Part shown: positions 32,650 to 40,585 of the stretch, one piece after another
Layout of the letters: the number at the start of each line of letters is the position of its first letter
Numbering within the stretch: position 1 is the stretch's first letter
From: JAHEEL01 sp963836085
Lineage (GTDB): Bacteria; Actinomycetota; Acidimicrobiia; Spongiisociales; UBA5794
Direction of reading: 5' to 3'
DNA length: 64,000 nt
Assembly (NCBI GenBank): GCA_963836085.1
Contig: CAWIHT010000008.1
Coordinates: 186,001-250,000 of the forward strand
Translations under genes and position numbers: made by a program
The notes under the pieces: model-generated
The model's database searches: none
Seen by the model: only the letters and a program-made list of their open reading frames with translations
What the model was told of the DNA's origin: nothing

Positions 32650-32679
32650 TTGCGCAGTAGAGCATCGTGTCCCTATACT
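32650..32679 (+). promoter_or_regulatory. Promoter of the str operon
   Basis: TTGCGC (32650-32655) and TATACT (32674-32679) are spaced by 18 bases. The leader to the rpsL start is about 185 bases and contains several hairpins. Confidence 0.7.
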
Positions 32680-32765
32680 TGCGAATCCGGTTTCCCGCCG
32701 GAGTCCGCGCTTACCCTGAGGCGTTCACCTGAACGCTGTTGTGAGCGAAGCGACTCACAGTAGGG

Positions 32766-32801
32766 ATCGGCGACGCCACGCTGTGTGGCGGCGCCGATTT
32801 T
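32766..32801 (+). terminator. Attenuator-type terminator in the rpsL leader
   Basis: A 14-bp stem with one mismatch (32766-32779 against 32785-32798) around GCTGT ends in TTTT. It lies after the promoter and 70 bases before rpsL. Two smaller hairpins precede it: GCGTTC-ACCT-GAACGC (32721-32736) and TGTGAG/CTCACA around 32740-32759. The set looks like a transcription attenuator for the str operon. Confidence 0.65.
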
Positions 32802-32871
32802 CGTTCGTCAGAGCCCCGATTCCGAGCCCCTCGGGTTGGGGTGCGCCGAGAAGAGAGAGACGGTACCCCAC

Positions 32872-33243
32872 GTGCCGACCGTACAGCAGCTGGTCCGACA
32901 GGGCCGGACGCCGAAGCCGAAGAAGTCCAAGACCGTTGGTCTTGCAGGTTCGCCGCAACGTCGCGGCGTCTGCACTCGCGTCTACACCGTGACACCGAAG
33001 AAGCCGAACTCGGCGCTTCGCAAGGTCGCCCGTATCCGCCTCACCTCCGGAGCCGAAATCACCGCCTACATCCCGGGTGAAGGACACAACCTCCAGGAGC
33101 ACTCGATTGTGCTCGTGCGTGGTGGTCGTGTGAAGGACCTTCCGGGTGTTCGGTACAAGGTCATTCGTGGAGCGCTCGATGCCGCAGGCGTCGACGGCCG
33201 CGAGCAAGCGCGTTCCAAGTACGGCACGAAGAAGGAGTCCTAG
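32872..33243 (+). CDS. rpsL: 30S ribosomal protein S12
   Basis: S12 lies at the decoding centre. It has 123 residues from the GTG at 32872 (MPTVQQLVRQGR). The streptomycin-relevant loops TPKKPNSALRK and GGRVKDLPGVRY are wild type. In-frame sequence upstream belongs to the leader. It opens the str operon rpsL-rpsG-fusA-tuf. Confidence 0.97.
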   Translation: MPTVQQLVRQGRTPKPKKSKTVGLAGSPQRRGVCTRVYTVTPKKPNSALRKVARIRLTSGAEITAYIPGEGHNLQEHSIVLVRGGRVKDLPGVRYKVIRGALDAAGVDGREQARSKYGTKKES

Positions 33244-33245
33244 GC

Positions 33246-33713
33246 ATGCGTCGAGCACCAGCCGAGGTTCGCAAGCTCGATCCAGACCCGGTCTACCGGT
33301 CCGTTCTGGTCACTCAGGTCATCAACAAGGTGCTCTGGAGAGGCAAGAAGGGCGCCGCCCGCCGCATCGTCTACGGGTCGATGGAGATTGTTGAGCAACG
33401 CACGGGGTCCGAACCCCTGTCGATCCTCAAGCGAGCGGTGGACAACATCCGTCCGTCGGTCGAGGTCCGGTCACGCCGCGTCGGCGGATCGTCCTATCAG
33501 GTCCCCGTCGAGGTCCGGCCACGACGCGGGCAGACACTCGCCGTCCGCTGGCTCGTGGAATTCGCCCGCAAGCGCAGAGAGCCCACGATGGCCCAGCGTC
33601 TCGCCGGCGAGATCCTCGATGCATCCAACCGCACCGGGGCAGCCGTGAAGCGACGCGAAGACGTTCACAAGATGGCGGAGTCCAACAAGGCCTTCGCACA
33701 CTACCGCTGGTAG
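33246..33713 (+). CDS. rpsG: 30S ribosomal protein S7
   Basis: This head-nucleating small-subunit protein has 155 residues, with conserved VEVRSRRVGGSSYQVPVEVR and the C-terminal MAESNKAFAHYRW. It follows rpsL by two bases. Confidence 0.98.
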   Translation: MRRAPAEVRKLDPDPVYRSVLVTQVINKVLWRGKKGAARRIVYGSMEIVEQRTGSEPLSILKRAVDNIRPSVEVRSRRVGGSSYQVPVEVRPRRGQTLAVRWLVEFARKRREPTMAQRLAGEILDASNRTGAAVKRREDVHKMAESNKAFAHYRW

Positions 33714-33733
33714 TTCAGGAGCACCGACACCTC

Positions 33734-35818
33734 ATGGCACGCACTATCAACCTCGAGAAGATCCGAAACATCGGGATCATGGCCCACATCGACGCGGGCA
33801 AGACCACGGTCACGGAGCGGATCCTCTACTACACCGGACGCACCTACAAGCTGGGTGAGGTCCACGAGGGCGCGGCCGTCATGGACTGGATGGAGCAGGA
33901 GCAGGAACGTGGCATCACGATCACGTCGGCAGCGACCACCTGCGCTTGGGACGATCACGTCATCAACATCATTGATACGCCGGGTCACGTCGATTTCACC
34001 GTCGAAGTCGAGCGTTCGCTCCGGGTTCTCGATGGCGCCGTTGCCGTGTTCGATGCCGTATCCGGCGTCGAACCGCAGTCGGAGACCGTCTGGCGTCAGG
34101 CCGATAAGTACGGCGTACCCCGCATCTGCTTCATCAACAAGATGGACCGGATCGGAGCCGACTTCTACGCAGCCAAGCAGTCGATCGTTGATCGGCTCGG
34201 TGGCAACCCCGTCACGATCCAGATCCCGATGGGGGCCGAGTCCGACTTCCACGGGGTCATCGATCTCGTCGAGATGAACGCGATCGTCTGGCACGACGAG
34301 GATGGCAAGGAGCGCGAGGTCGTCGAGATTCCCGATGAGTACCGCGAGGTCGCAAACGAGTGGCATCACAAGATGCTCGACATCGTCGCTGCCGAGGATG
34401 AGGCGTTGCTCGAGAAGTACCTGTCGGACCACGACCTCGACCCGGAGGAGATCCGACTGGTGATACGCAAGGGCACGATCAATCGTGACTTCGTCCCGGT
34501 GCTGCTCGGTTCTGCGTTCAAGAACAAGGGCGTTCAGCCGCTGCTCGACGCCGTCGTTGCCTATCTTCCGTCGCCGCTCGACCTGCCGCCAACCGAGGGT
34601 TTCAAGCCGCGCCACGAGGACGACGTTCTCTACCGTGAGAGCTCGGACGACGAACCGTTCTCGGCGTTGGCGTTCAAGATCATGACCGACCCGTATGTCG
34701 GCAAGCTCACGTACTTCCGGGTCTATTCCGGGACCGCGAGCAAGGGCGACGCGGTTCTCAATGCGACCGACGGCAAGAAGGAACGGTTCGGCCGTCTCCT
34801 CCGGATGCACGCTTCCAAGCAGGTAGACGTCGATGAGATTCACACGGGTGACATCGTCGCCGCCGTCGGCATGAAGCACACCAAGACAGGTGACACGCTC
34901 TGTGCTACGAACGCTCCGATCCAGTTGGAGACGATGACGTTCCCGGACCCGGTGATCTCGGTCGCGATCGAGCCGAAGACCAAAGCCGATCAGGACAAGC
35001 TCGGTGAGGCCCTTGCCAAGCTCGCAGAGGAAGACCCGACGTTCCAGGTCAGCGGTGACGAGGAGACCGGGCAGACGATCATCGAGGGGATGGGCGAACT
35101 GCACCTCGAGATCATCGTCGACCGCCTGTTGCGTGAGTTCAAGGTCGAAGCGAACGTTGGTCGACCGCAGGTCGCCTACCGCGAGACGATCAAGAAGGCC
35201 GTCAACAAGGTCGACGCCAAGTTCAAGCGTCAGACCGGTGGCTCCGGCATGTACGGCCACGTCGTCATCAACCTCGAGCCGCTTGCCCCCGGCAGCGGAT
35301 TCGAGTTCGAGGACAAGGTCAAGGGCGGGAACGTTCCCCGTGAATACATCCCTGCCGTCGAACGGGGCATGCGAGAGTCGCTCGATTCGGGAATCCTCGC
35401 CGGGTACCCGCTCGTCGACCTGCGAGCCTCGCTCATCGACGGATCAAGTCACAATGTCGATTCGAATGAGATGGCGTTCCGAATTGCAGGGTCAATGGCT
35501 CTCAAGGACGCTGCCAAGCGAGCCGGCGTCAAGCTTCTCGAGCCCGTCATGGAACTCGAGATCGTCACCCCGGATGAATACATGGGTGATGTCATCGGCG
35601 ACCTGTCCTCCCGTCGCGGGAAGGTCGAATCGATGGACCAGCGCGGACACGGACGGGTCGTCAAGGCCCTGGTGCCCCTCGCAGAGATGTTCGGCTATGC
35701 GACGGACCTGAGGTCACGGACCCAGGGACGAGCTAACTACTCGATGCAATTCCACTCATATCAAGAAGTTCCGACCGCCGCCGCGCAAGAAATCGTGGCC
35801 AAGGTCAGAGGCGAATAG
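33734..35818 (+). CDS. fusA: Elongation factor G
   Basis: This GTPase drives translocation. It has 694 residues with AHIDAGKTT (17-25), DTPGHVDF and NKMDR motifs in domain I, followed by domains II-V (GQTIIEGMGELHLEI; HNVDSNEMAFRIAGSMA). Its codons are C-ending like other genes, in contrast to the tuf gene 12 bases later. Confidence 0.98.
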   Translation: MARTINLEKIRNIGIMAHIDAGKTTVTERILYYTGRTYKLGEVHEGAAVMDWMEQEQERGITITSAATTCAWDDHVINIIDTPGHVDFTVEVERSLRVLDGAVAVFDAVSGVEPQSETVWRQADKYGVPRICFINKMDRIGADFYAAKQSIVDRLGGNPVTIQIPMGAESDFHGVIDLVEMNAIVWHDEDGKEREVVEIPDEYREVANEWHHKMLDIVAAEDEALLEKYLSDHDLDPEEIRLVIRKGTINRDFVPVLLGSAFKNKGVQPLLDAVVAYLPSPLDLPPTEGFKPRHEDDVLYRESSDDEPFSALAFKIMTDPYVGKLTYFRVYSGTASKGDAVLNATDGKKERFGRLLRMHASKQVDVDEIHTGDIVAAVGMKHTKTGDTLCATNAPIQLETMTFPDPVISVAIEPKTKADQDKLGEALAKLAEEDPTFQVSGDEETGQTIIEGMGELHLEIIVDRLLREFKVEANVGRPQVAYRETIKKAVNKVDAKFKRQTGGSGMYGHVVINLEPLAPGSGFEFEDKVKGGNVPREYIPAVERGMRESLDSGILAGYPLVDLRASLIDGSSHNVDSNEMAFRIAGSMALKDAAKRAGVKLLEPVMELEIVTPDEYMGDVIGDLSSRRGKVESMDQRGHGRVVKALVPLAEMFGYATDLRSRTQGRANYSMQFHSYQEVPTAAAQEIVAKVRGE

Positions 35819-35830
35819 AAGGAGACGCTG

Positions 35831-37021
35831 ATGGCGAAGGCGAAGTTTGAGCGGTCGAAGCCGCATGTGAATATTGGGACCATGGGTCATATTGATCATG
35901 GGAAGACGACGTTGACGGCTGCGATTACGAAGGTGTTGGCGGAGTCTGGTGAGGGTGCGACGGAGTTCACGGCGTTTGATGATATTGATAAGGCGCCTGA
36001 GGAGCGTGAGCGTGGGATCACGATCGCGATTGCTCATGTGGAGTATGAGACGGCGAATCGTCATTATGCGCATGTTGATATGCCGGGGCATGCTGATTAT
36101 GTGAAGAACATGATTACGGGTGCTGCGCAGATTGATGGTGCGGTGTTGGTGGTGTCGGCGGCTGATGGTCCGATGCCGCAGACGCGTGAGCATGTGTTGT
36201 TGGCGCGTCAGGTGGGTGTGCCGTACATCGTTGTGTATATGAATAAGACGGATCAGGTTGATGATGAGGAGTTGTTGGATCTGGTCGAGTTGGAGGTTCG
36301 GGATTTGTTGACGGAGTATGAGTTCCCTGGGGACGATATTCCGGTTGTGCGTGGTTCTGCGTTGAAGGCTTTGGAGGGTGATGAGGCCGAGGCTTCCTCG
36401 ATTGTCGAGTTGATGGAGGCGGTTGATTCGTATATTCCTGAGCCGCCTCGTGATACGGAGAAGCCGTTCTCGATGCCGATTGAGGATGTGTTCTCGATTA
36501 CGGGTCGTGGGACGGTGGTGACGGGTCGTGTTGAGCAGGGGACGCTCAATGTTGGTGAGCAGGTTGAGATTGTTGGTTTGCGTGAGATGCAGACGACGAC
36601 GGTGACGGGTGTGGAGATGTTCCGCAAGCTTCTTGATGAGGCGTTGGCGGGGGACAATGTTGGTCTCTTGTTGCGTGGTATTGGGAAGGATGATGTGGAG
36701 CGTGGTCAGGTGATTGCGAAGCCTGGTTCGATTACGCCGCATACTGATTTCGAGGCGCAGGTGTATGTGTTGACGAAGGATGAGGGTGGGCGTCATAACC
36801 CGTTCTTTGATGGGTATCGGCCGCAGTTCTATTTCCGTACGACGGATGTGACGGGTTCGGTGTCGTTGCCTGAGGGTACGGAGATGGTGATGCCGGGTGA
36901 TAACACGGAGATGACGGTGGTGTTGGGGAAGTCGATCGCGATGGATGAGGGTCTGCGTTTCGCGATTCGTGAGGGTGGTCGCACGGTGGGTGCTGGCCGC
37001 GTCACCAAGATCATCAAATAG
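35831..37021 (+). CDS. tuf: Elongation factor Tu, copy 2
   Basis: This 396-residue EF-Tu is identical in protein to copy 1 (12502-13692) and appears identical in DNA, including the AAGGAGACGCTG ribosome-binding segment before the ATG. It occupies the classical str-operon position after fusA. Its codon use (GAT, CAT, ATT, GGT, TTG) contrasts sharply with fusA and rpsJ. Identity between copies 23 kb apart points to ongoing gene conversion. Confidence 0.98.
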   Translation: MAKAKFERSKPHVNIGTMGHIDHGKTTLTAAITKVLAESGEGATEFTAFDDIDKAPEERERGITIAIAHVEYETANRHYAHVDMPGHADYVKNMITGAAQIDGAVLVVSAADGPMPQTREHVLLARQVGVPYIVVYMNKTDQVDDEELLDLVELEVRDLLTEYEFPGDDIPVVRGSALKALEGDEAEASSIVELMEAVDSYIPEPPRDTEKPFSMPIEDVFSITGRGTVVTGRVEQGTLNVGEQVEIVGLREMQTTTVTGVEMFRKLLDEALAGDNVGLLLRGIGKDDVERGQVIAKPGSITPHTDFEAQVYVLTKDEGGRHNPFFDGYRPQFYFRTTDVTGSVSLPEGTEMVMPGDNTEMTVVLGKSIAMDEGLRFAIREGGRTVGAGRVTKIIK

Positions 37022-37037
37022 AAGAAGTAAGGAAGCC

Positions 37038-37085
37038 CCCCTCCGCCCCGGAGGGGCACCTCCCCCCACCTTCGGCGGGGGGAGG
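37038..37085. repeat. Double hairpin between tuf and rpsJ
   Basis: Two G/C-only stems lie side by side: CCCCTCCG/CGGAGGGG (37038-37056) and CCTCCCCCC/GGGGGGAGG (37059-37085). No T-run follows. The arrangement and C-rich arms resemble the nuoC-nuoD gap. It may separate the str and S10 operons. Confidence 0.65.
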
Positions 37086-37154
37086 GAGAAGGAGCAAGAG
37101 CCAAGTACCGAGACCTTCGGGACTCGGGACCGCTAGCTGAGGAGAGTTCAGAAC

Positions 37155-37466
37155 ATGGCAGACGAGCATCGGATCAGAATCCGACTCAAGGCATACGACC
37201 ATTCGGTCGTCGACGAGTCGGCCCGCAAGATCGCGGAGACCGTGATCCGTACACAAGCAAAGATCAAAGGTCCGGTGCCACTGCCGACCCGTATTCATCG
37301 GTACTGCGTCATCCGCGGCCCGCACGTCGACAAGACGAGCCGGGAGCACTTCGAGATGCGCATCCACAAGCGTCTGATCGACATCCTCGAGCCGACCCCG
37401 AAGACCGTCGATTCGCTCATGCGTCTCGACCTTCCGGCCGGCGTTGAAGTGGAGATCAAGACGTGA
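37155..37466 (+). CDS. rpsJ: 30S ribosomal protein S10
   Basis: S10 is a small-subunit protein that also partners NusB in antitermination. It has 103 residues with GPVPLPTRIHRYCVIRGPHVDK and the C-terminal LPAGVEVEIK. It opens the S10 operon; GGAGAG lies upstream. Confidence 0.98.
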   Translation: MADEHRIRIRLKAYDHSVVDESARKIAETVIRTQAKIKGPVPLPTRIHRYCVIRGPHVDKTSREHFEMRIHKRLIDILEPTPKTVDSLMRLDLPAGVEVEIKT

Positions 37467-38101
37467 AGGCAATCATTGGTGAGAAGCTGGGCATGACCCA
37501 GGTCTTCGACGACGAGAACCGGGCGATCCCCGTGACCGTCATCAAGGCTGGTCCCGTCCACGTGACACAAATCAAACGTCCGGAGACCGACGGCTACGCC
37601 GCGATTCAGATCGCCTACCGCGAGATGTCGGCCAACAAGGCCAACCGCGCCCAGGTCGGACACTTCGCCAAGGCGGGGGTTGCGCCGCACCGGCACCTCG
37701 TCGAACTGCGCGTCGACGACCCGGATGCCTACGAACTCGGCCAGGAGATCACGATCGCCGACGTGCTCGAAGTCGGGCAACGTGCCGATGCGACCGGCAT
37801 CTCCAAGGGCAAGGGATTCGCCGGCGTGATGAAGCGGCACGGCATGAAGGGCCAAGGCGCCAGCCACGGTGTTCACAAGGTCCACCGCGCTCCGGGTGCT
37901 ATCGGCGCATGCGCCACACCGGCCCGGGTGTTCAAGGGCAAGCGGATGCCGGGTCGCATGGGTGGAGACCAAACCACGGTGCTGAACCTGGACGTCGTTC
38001 AGATCGATGCCGGCCGCAATGTGCTGCTGCTCAAGGGGGCCGTACCCGGTCCCAAGGGCGCCGTTGTGGTTGTGCGAGAGGCGGTGAAGAAGCGTGGCTG
38101 A
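37463..38101 (+). CDS. rplC: 50S ribosomal protein L3
   Basis: L3 reaches the peptidyl transferase centre. It has 212 residues with GKGFAGVMKRHGMKGQGASHG and RMPGRMGGDQ. The GTG start overlaps rpsJ by four bases. Confidence 0.97.
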   Translation: MKAIIGEKLGMTQVFDDENRAIPVTVIKAGPVHVTQIKRPETDGYAAIQIAYREMSANKANRAQVGHFAKAGVAPHRHLVELRVDDPDAYELGQEITIADVLEVGQRADATGISKGKGFAGVMKRHGMKGQGASHGVHKVHRAPGAIGACATPARVFKGKRMPGRMGGDQTTVLNLDVVQIDAGRNVLLLKGAVPGPKGAVVVVREAVKKRG

Positions 38102-38837
38102 TCAACTGACAGCAGAATTGTTCACGGCGGACGGAGAGCAGACCGGCGAGGTCGAACTCAACCCGGACATCTTCGGGATCGAGCCGAACCGCGACGTGAT
38201 GCACCAGGTCGTGACGGCGCAACTCGCTGCCGCACGTGCCGGCACGCATTCCACCAAGACCCGCTCTGAAGTACGCGGCGGTGGAAAGAAACCATGGCGT
38301 CAGAAGGGACTCGGTCGTGCTCGTCACGGATCGATCCGCTCGCCACAGTGGATCGGCGGTGGTGTGGCCCATGGCCCCAAGCCGCGCGACTACTCGCAGC
38401 GGACGCCCAAGAAGATGAAGCGTCTCGCGTTGCGTAGCGCACTCTCGGCGAGAGCCGGAGAGGGCCAGATCAAGGTCGTCGAAGACTTCAGCGTCTGGGA
38501 CACTCCCAAGACGAAGAACGCCACGGCGCTGCTCACGGCAATGGGCGTCACCGGCAAGGTGCTGCTGCTCGCTGAGGATCATGAACACACGGCCATCAAG
38601 TCGTTCCGCAATATCGACGGCGTGATCGCGTCGAACCTCGGCCAGGCCAACACCTACGACGTGCTGTGGGCCGAGACGATCATCATGTCGAAGGGCACCC
38701 TGGACCTCGGTCAGAGCGTCCCGCGGGGCACCGACGAGCATGCGGAAGGCGTCGCCAGCCGCCAGATGCCGGTCACCGGTGAAGCTGCCGAAGCAGCTGT
38801 TGTCGAACCCGACACAGCCGAGGAGGTGGCTTCGTGA
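38094..38837 (+). CDS. rplD: 50S ribosomal protein L4, extended C-terminus
   Basis: L4 lines the exit tunnel. The core has TRSEVRGGGKKPWRQKGLGRARHG. At 247 residues it is about 35 longer than usual because of a C-terminal extension rich in Glu, Ala and Val after LGQSVPRGT. The GTG start overlaps rplC by eight bases. The added tail is mild compared with those of L10 and S3. Confidence 0.96.
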   Translation: MADQLTAELFTADGEQTGEVELNPDIFGIEPNRDVMHQVVTAQLAAARAGTHSTKTRSEVRGGGKKPWRQKGLGRARHGSIRSPQWIGGGVAHGPKPRDYSQRTPKKMKRLALRSALSARAGEGQIKVVEDFSVWDTPKTKNATALLTAMGVTGKVLLLAEDHEHTAIKSFRNIDGVIASNLGQANTYDVLWAETIIMSKGTLDLGQSVPRGTDEHAEGVASRQMPVTGEAAEAAVVEPDTAEEVAS

Positions 38838-39121
38838 AGAACCCACGGGACATCATCTTCGAGCCGATCGTGTCGGAGAAGTCGTATGACCTCATCGACG
38901 CAACGAACACCTACACGTTCGTTGTCGACTGGCGCGCCAACAAGACCGAGATCAAGCAAGCGATCGCGTCGATCTTCGACGTGACGGTGCTCTCGGTGAA
39001 CACCATCAACCGCAAGGGCAAGCTCAAGCGAACCGGCTACGTGCTCGGCAAGCGCAAGGACACCAAGCGTGCCCTGGTCAAGCTCGCCGACGGCGACAAG
39101 ATCGACATCTTCGAGGTATAG
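38834..39121 (+). CDS. rplW: 50S ribosomal protein L23
   Basis: L23 lies at the tunnel exit and docks trigger factor and SRP. It has 95 residues, beginning with NPRDIIFEPIVSEKSYDL. The GTG start overlaps rplD by four bases. Confidence 0.97.
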   Translation: MKNPRDIIFEPIVSEKSYDLIDATNTYTFVVDWRANKTEIKQAIASIFDVTVLSVNTINRKGKLKRTGYVLGKRKDTKRALVKLADGDKIDIFEV

Positions 39122-39125
39122 CGAT

Positions 39126-39959
39126 ATGGGTGTAAAGAAACTCAAGCCAACCTCGCCGGGCCGCCGGTTCCAAACCGTCTCCGACTTCGAGACCATCACG
39201 AAGTCGAAGCCGGAGAAGAGCCTCCTGGCGAAGCAGAAGCGATCATCGGGTCGCAATGCCAACGGGCGTATCACGTCGCGTCACCGCGGCGGTGGACACA
39301 AGCGGCGTTATCGCGTCATCGACTTCCGACGCACCAAGGACGGGATTCCTGCCAAGGTCGCCGCGATCGAGTACGACCCGAACCGGAATGCCCGCATTGC
39401 GTTGCTCCACTACGTCGATGGGGAGAAGCGATACATTCTCGCCCCCGTGAAGGTCGAAGTGGGCGACATGCTCGAGTCCGGATCGTCAGCGGACATCCGG
39501 CCGGGGAACGCCATGCCATTGCGTAACATCCCGACGGGTACCGTCGTGCACGCAGTCGAGCTTCGGCCCGGCGGCGGTGCCAAGATGGGCCGATCAGCCG
39601 GCGCAGCGATCCAGCTGATGTCGAAGGAAGGCAAGTACGCGCTCGTCCGGCTCCCGTCCGGTGAGATGCGTCGGGTCCTCCTCGACTGCCGTGCGACCAT
39701 CGGCCAGGTGGGCAACACCGACGCCGAACTCGTCAAGATCGGCAAGGCGGGACGCAGCCGCTGGAAGGGCAAGCGCCCACAATCACGCGGTGTCGTCATG
39801 AACCCGGTGGACCACCCTCTTGGTGGTGGCGAGGGCCGCAGCTCGGGTGGCCGTCACCCGGTGAGCCCATGGGGCAAGCCCGAGGGGCGCACCCGCAAGA
39901 AGAACAAAGCCAGCGACAAATACATCGTTCGCAGGCGAAGCAAGAAGGGTCGGAGGTAG
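39126..39959 (+). CDS. rplB: 50S ribosomal protein L2
   Basis: L2 supports peptidyl transfer and subunit joining. It has 277 residues with RGGGHKRRYRVIDF, GVVMNPVDHPLGGGEG and the essential His in that block. The ATG at 39126 follows rplW by four bases; in-frame sequence upstream belongs to rplW. Confidence 0.98.
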   Translation: MGVKKLKPTSPGRRFQTVSDFETITKSKPEKSLLAKQKRSSGRNANGRITSRHRGGGHKRRYRVIDFRRTKDGIPAKVAAIEYDPNRNARIALLHYVDGEKRYILAPVKVEVGDMLESGSSADIRPGNAMPLRNIPTGTVVHAVELRPGGGAKMGRSAGAAIQLMSKEGKYALVRLPSGEMRRVLLDCRATIGQVGNTDAELVKIGKAGRSRWKGKRPQSRGVVMNPVDHPLGGGEGRSSGGRHPVSPWGKPEGRTRKKNKASDKYIVRRRSKKGRR

Positions 39960-39962
39960 ACC

Positions 39963-40244
39963 ATGGCGAGGAGCCTGAAGAAGGGGCCGTTCGTCGATGA
40001 ACACCTCCTCCGAAAAGTCGAAGCCGCGAACGACAGCAACGACAAGCGAGTCATCCGCACGTGGAGTCGGCGATCGACGATTACGCCGGAGATGGTGACA
40101 CTCACCATCGCCGTGCATGACGGTCGCAAGCACGTCCCGGTGTACATCAGCGAGTCGATGGTCGGTCACAAGCTCGGCGAGTTCGCCCCGACCCGGACGT
40201 TCCGGGGACATGCCGGGAGCGAGAAAGCTGCGAGGAAGCGATGA
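39963..40244 (+). CDS. rpsS: 30S ribosomal protein S19
   Basis: This head protein of the small subunit has 93 residues with MARSLKKGPFVDEHLL and the C-terminal GEFAPTRTFRGHAGSEK. It overlaps rplV by four bases. Confidence 0.98.
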   Translation: MARSLKKGPFVDEHLLRKVEAANDSNDKRVIRTWSRRSTITPEMVTLTIAVHDGRKHVPVYISESMVGHKLGEFAPTRTFRGHAGSEKAARKR

Positions 40245-40585
40245 AGGCCAACGCGAAAGCCAGACACGTTCGACAGTCGCCGTACAAGGTACGACGAGTC
40301 TTGGATCTCGTGCGGGGTCTCCCCGTGGACGAAGCGCGCGTTGTGTTGACACACACGCCTCGCCGTGCCGCAGATCCGATTCTCAAGTGCTTGGACTCGG
40401 CCGTTGCGAACGCAGAGCACAACCTGGCGGCCGACGCCGACGAACTCTTCGTCGCCGAGGCCTATGCCGACGAGGGCCCGACCCTCAAGCGATGGCGCCC
40501 ACGCGCCAGGGGTCGTGCAACGCGGATTCGCAAGCGTACGAGCCACATCACCATCGTCGTTGCCGACTCGGAGGAGGTCGCCTAA
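40241..40585 (+). CDS. rplV: 50S ribosomal protein L22
   Basis: L22 has a loop in the exit tunnel. It has 114 residues with VRQSPYKVRRVLDLVRG and the C-terminal RIRKRTSHITIVV. Its TAA shares one base with the rpsC start. Confidence 0.98.
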   Translation: MKANAKARHVRQSPYKVRRVLDLVRGLPVDEARVVLTHTPRRAADPILKCLDSAVANAEHNLAADADELFVAEAYADEGPTLKRWRPRARGRATRIRKRTSHITIVVADSEEVA

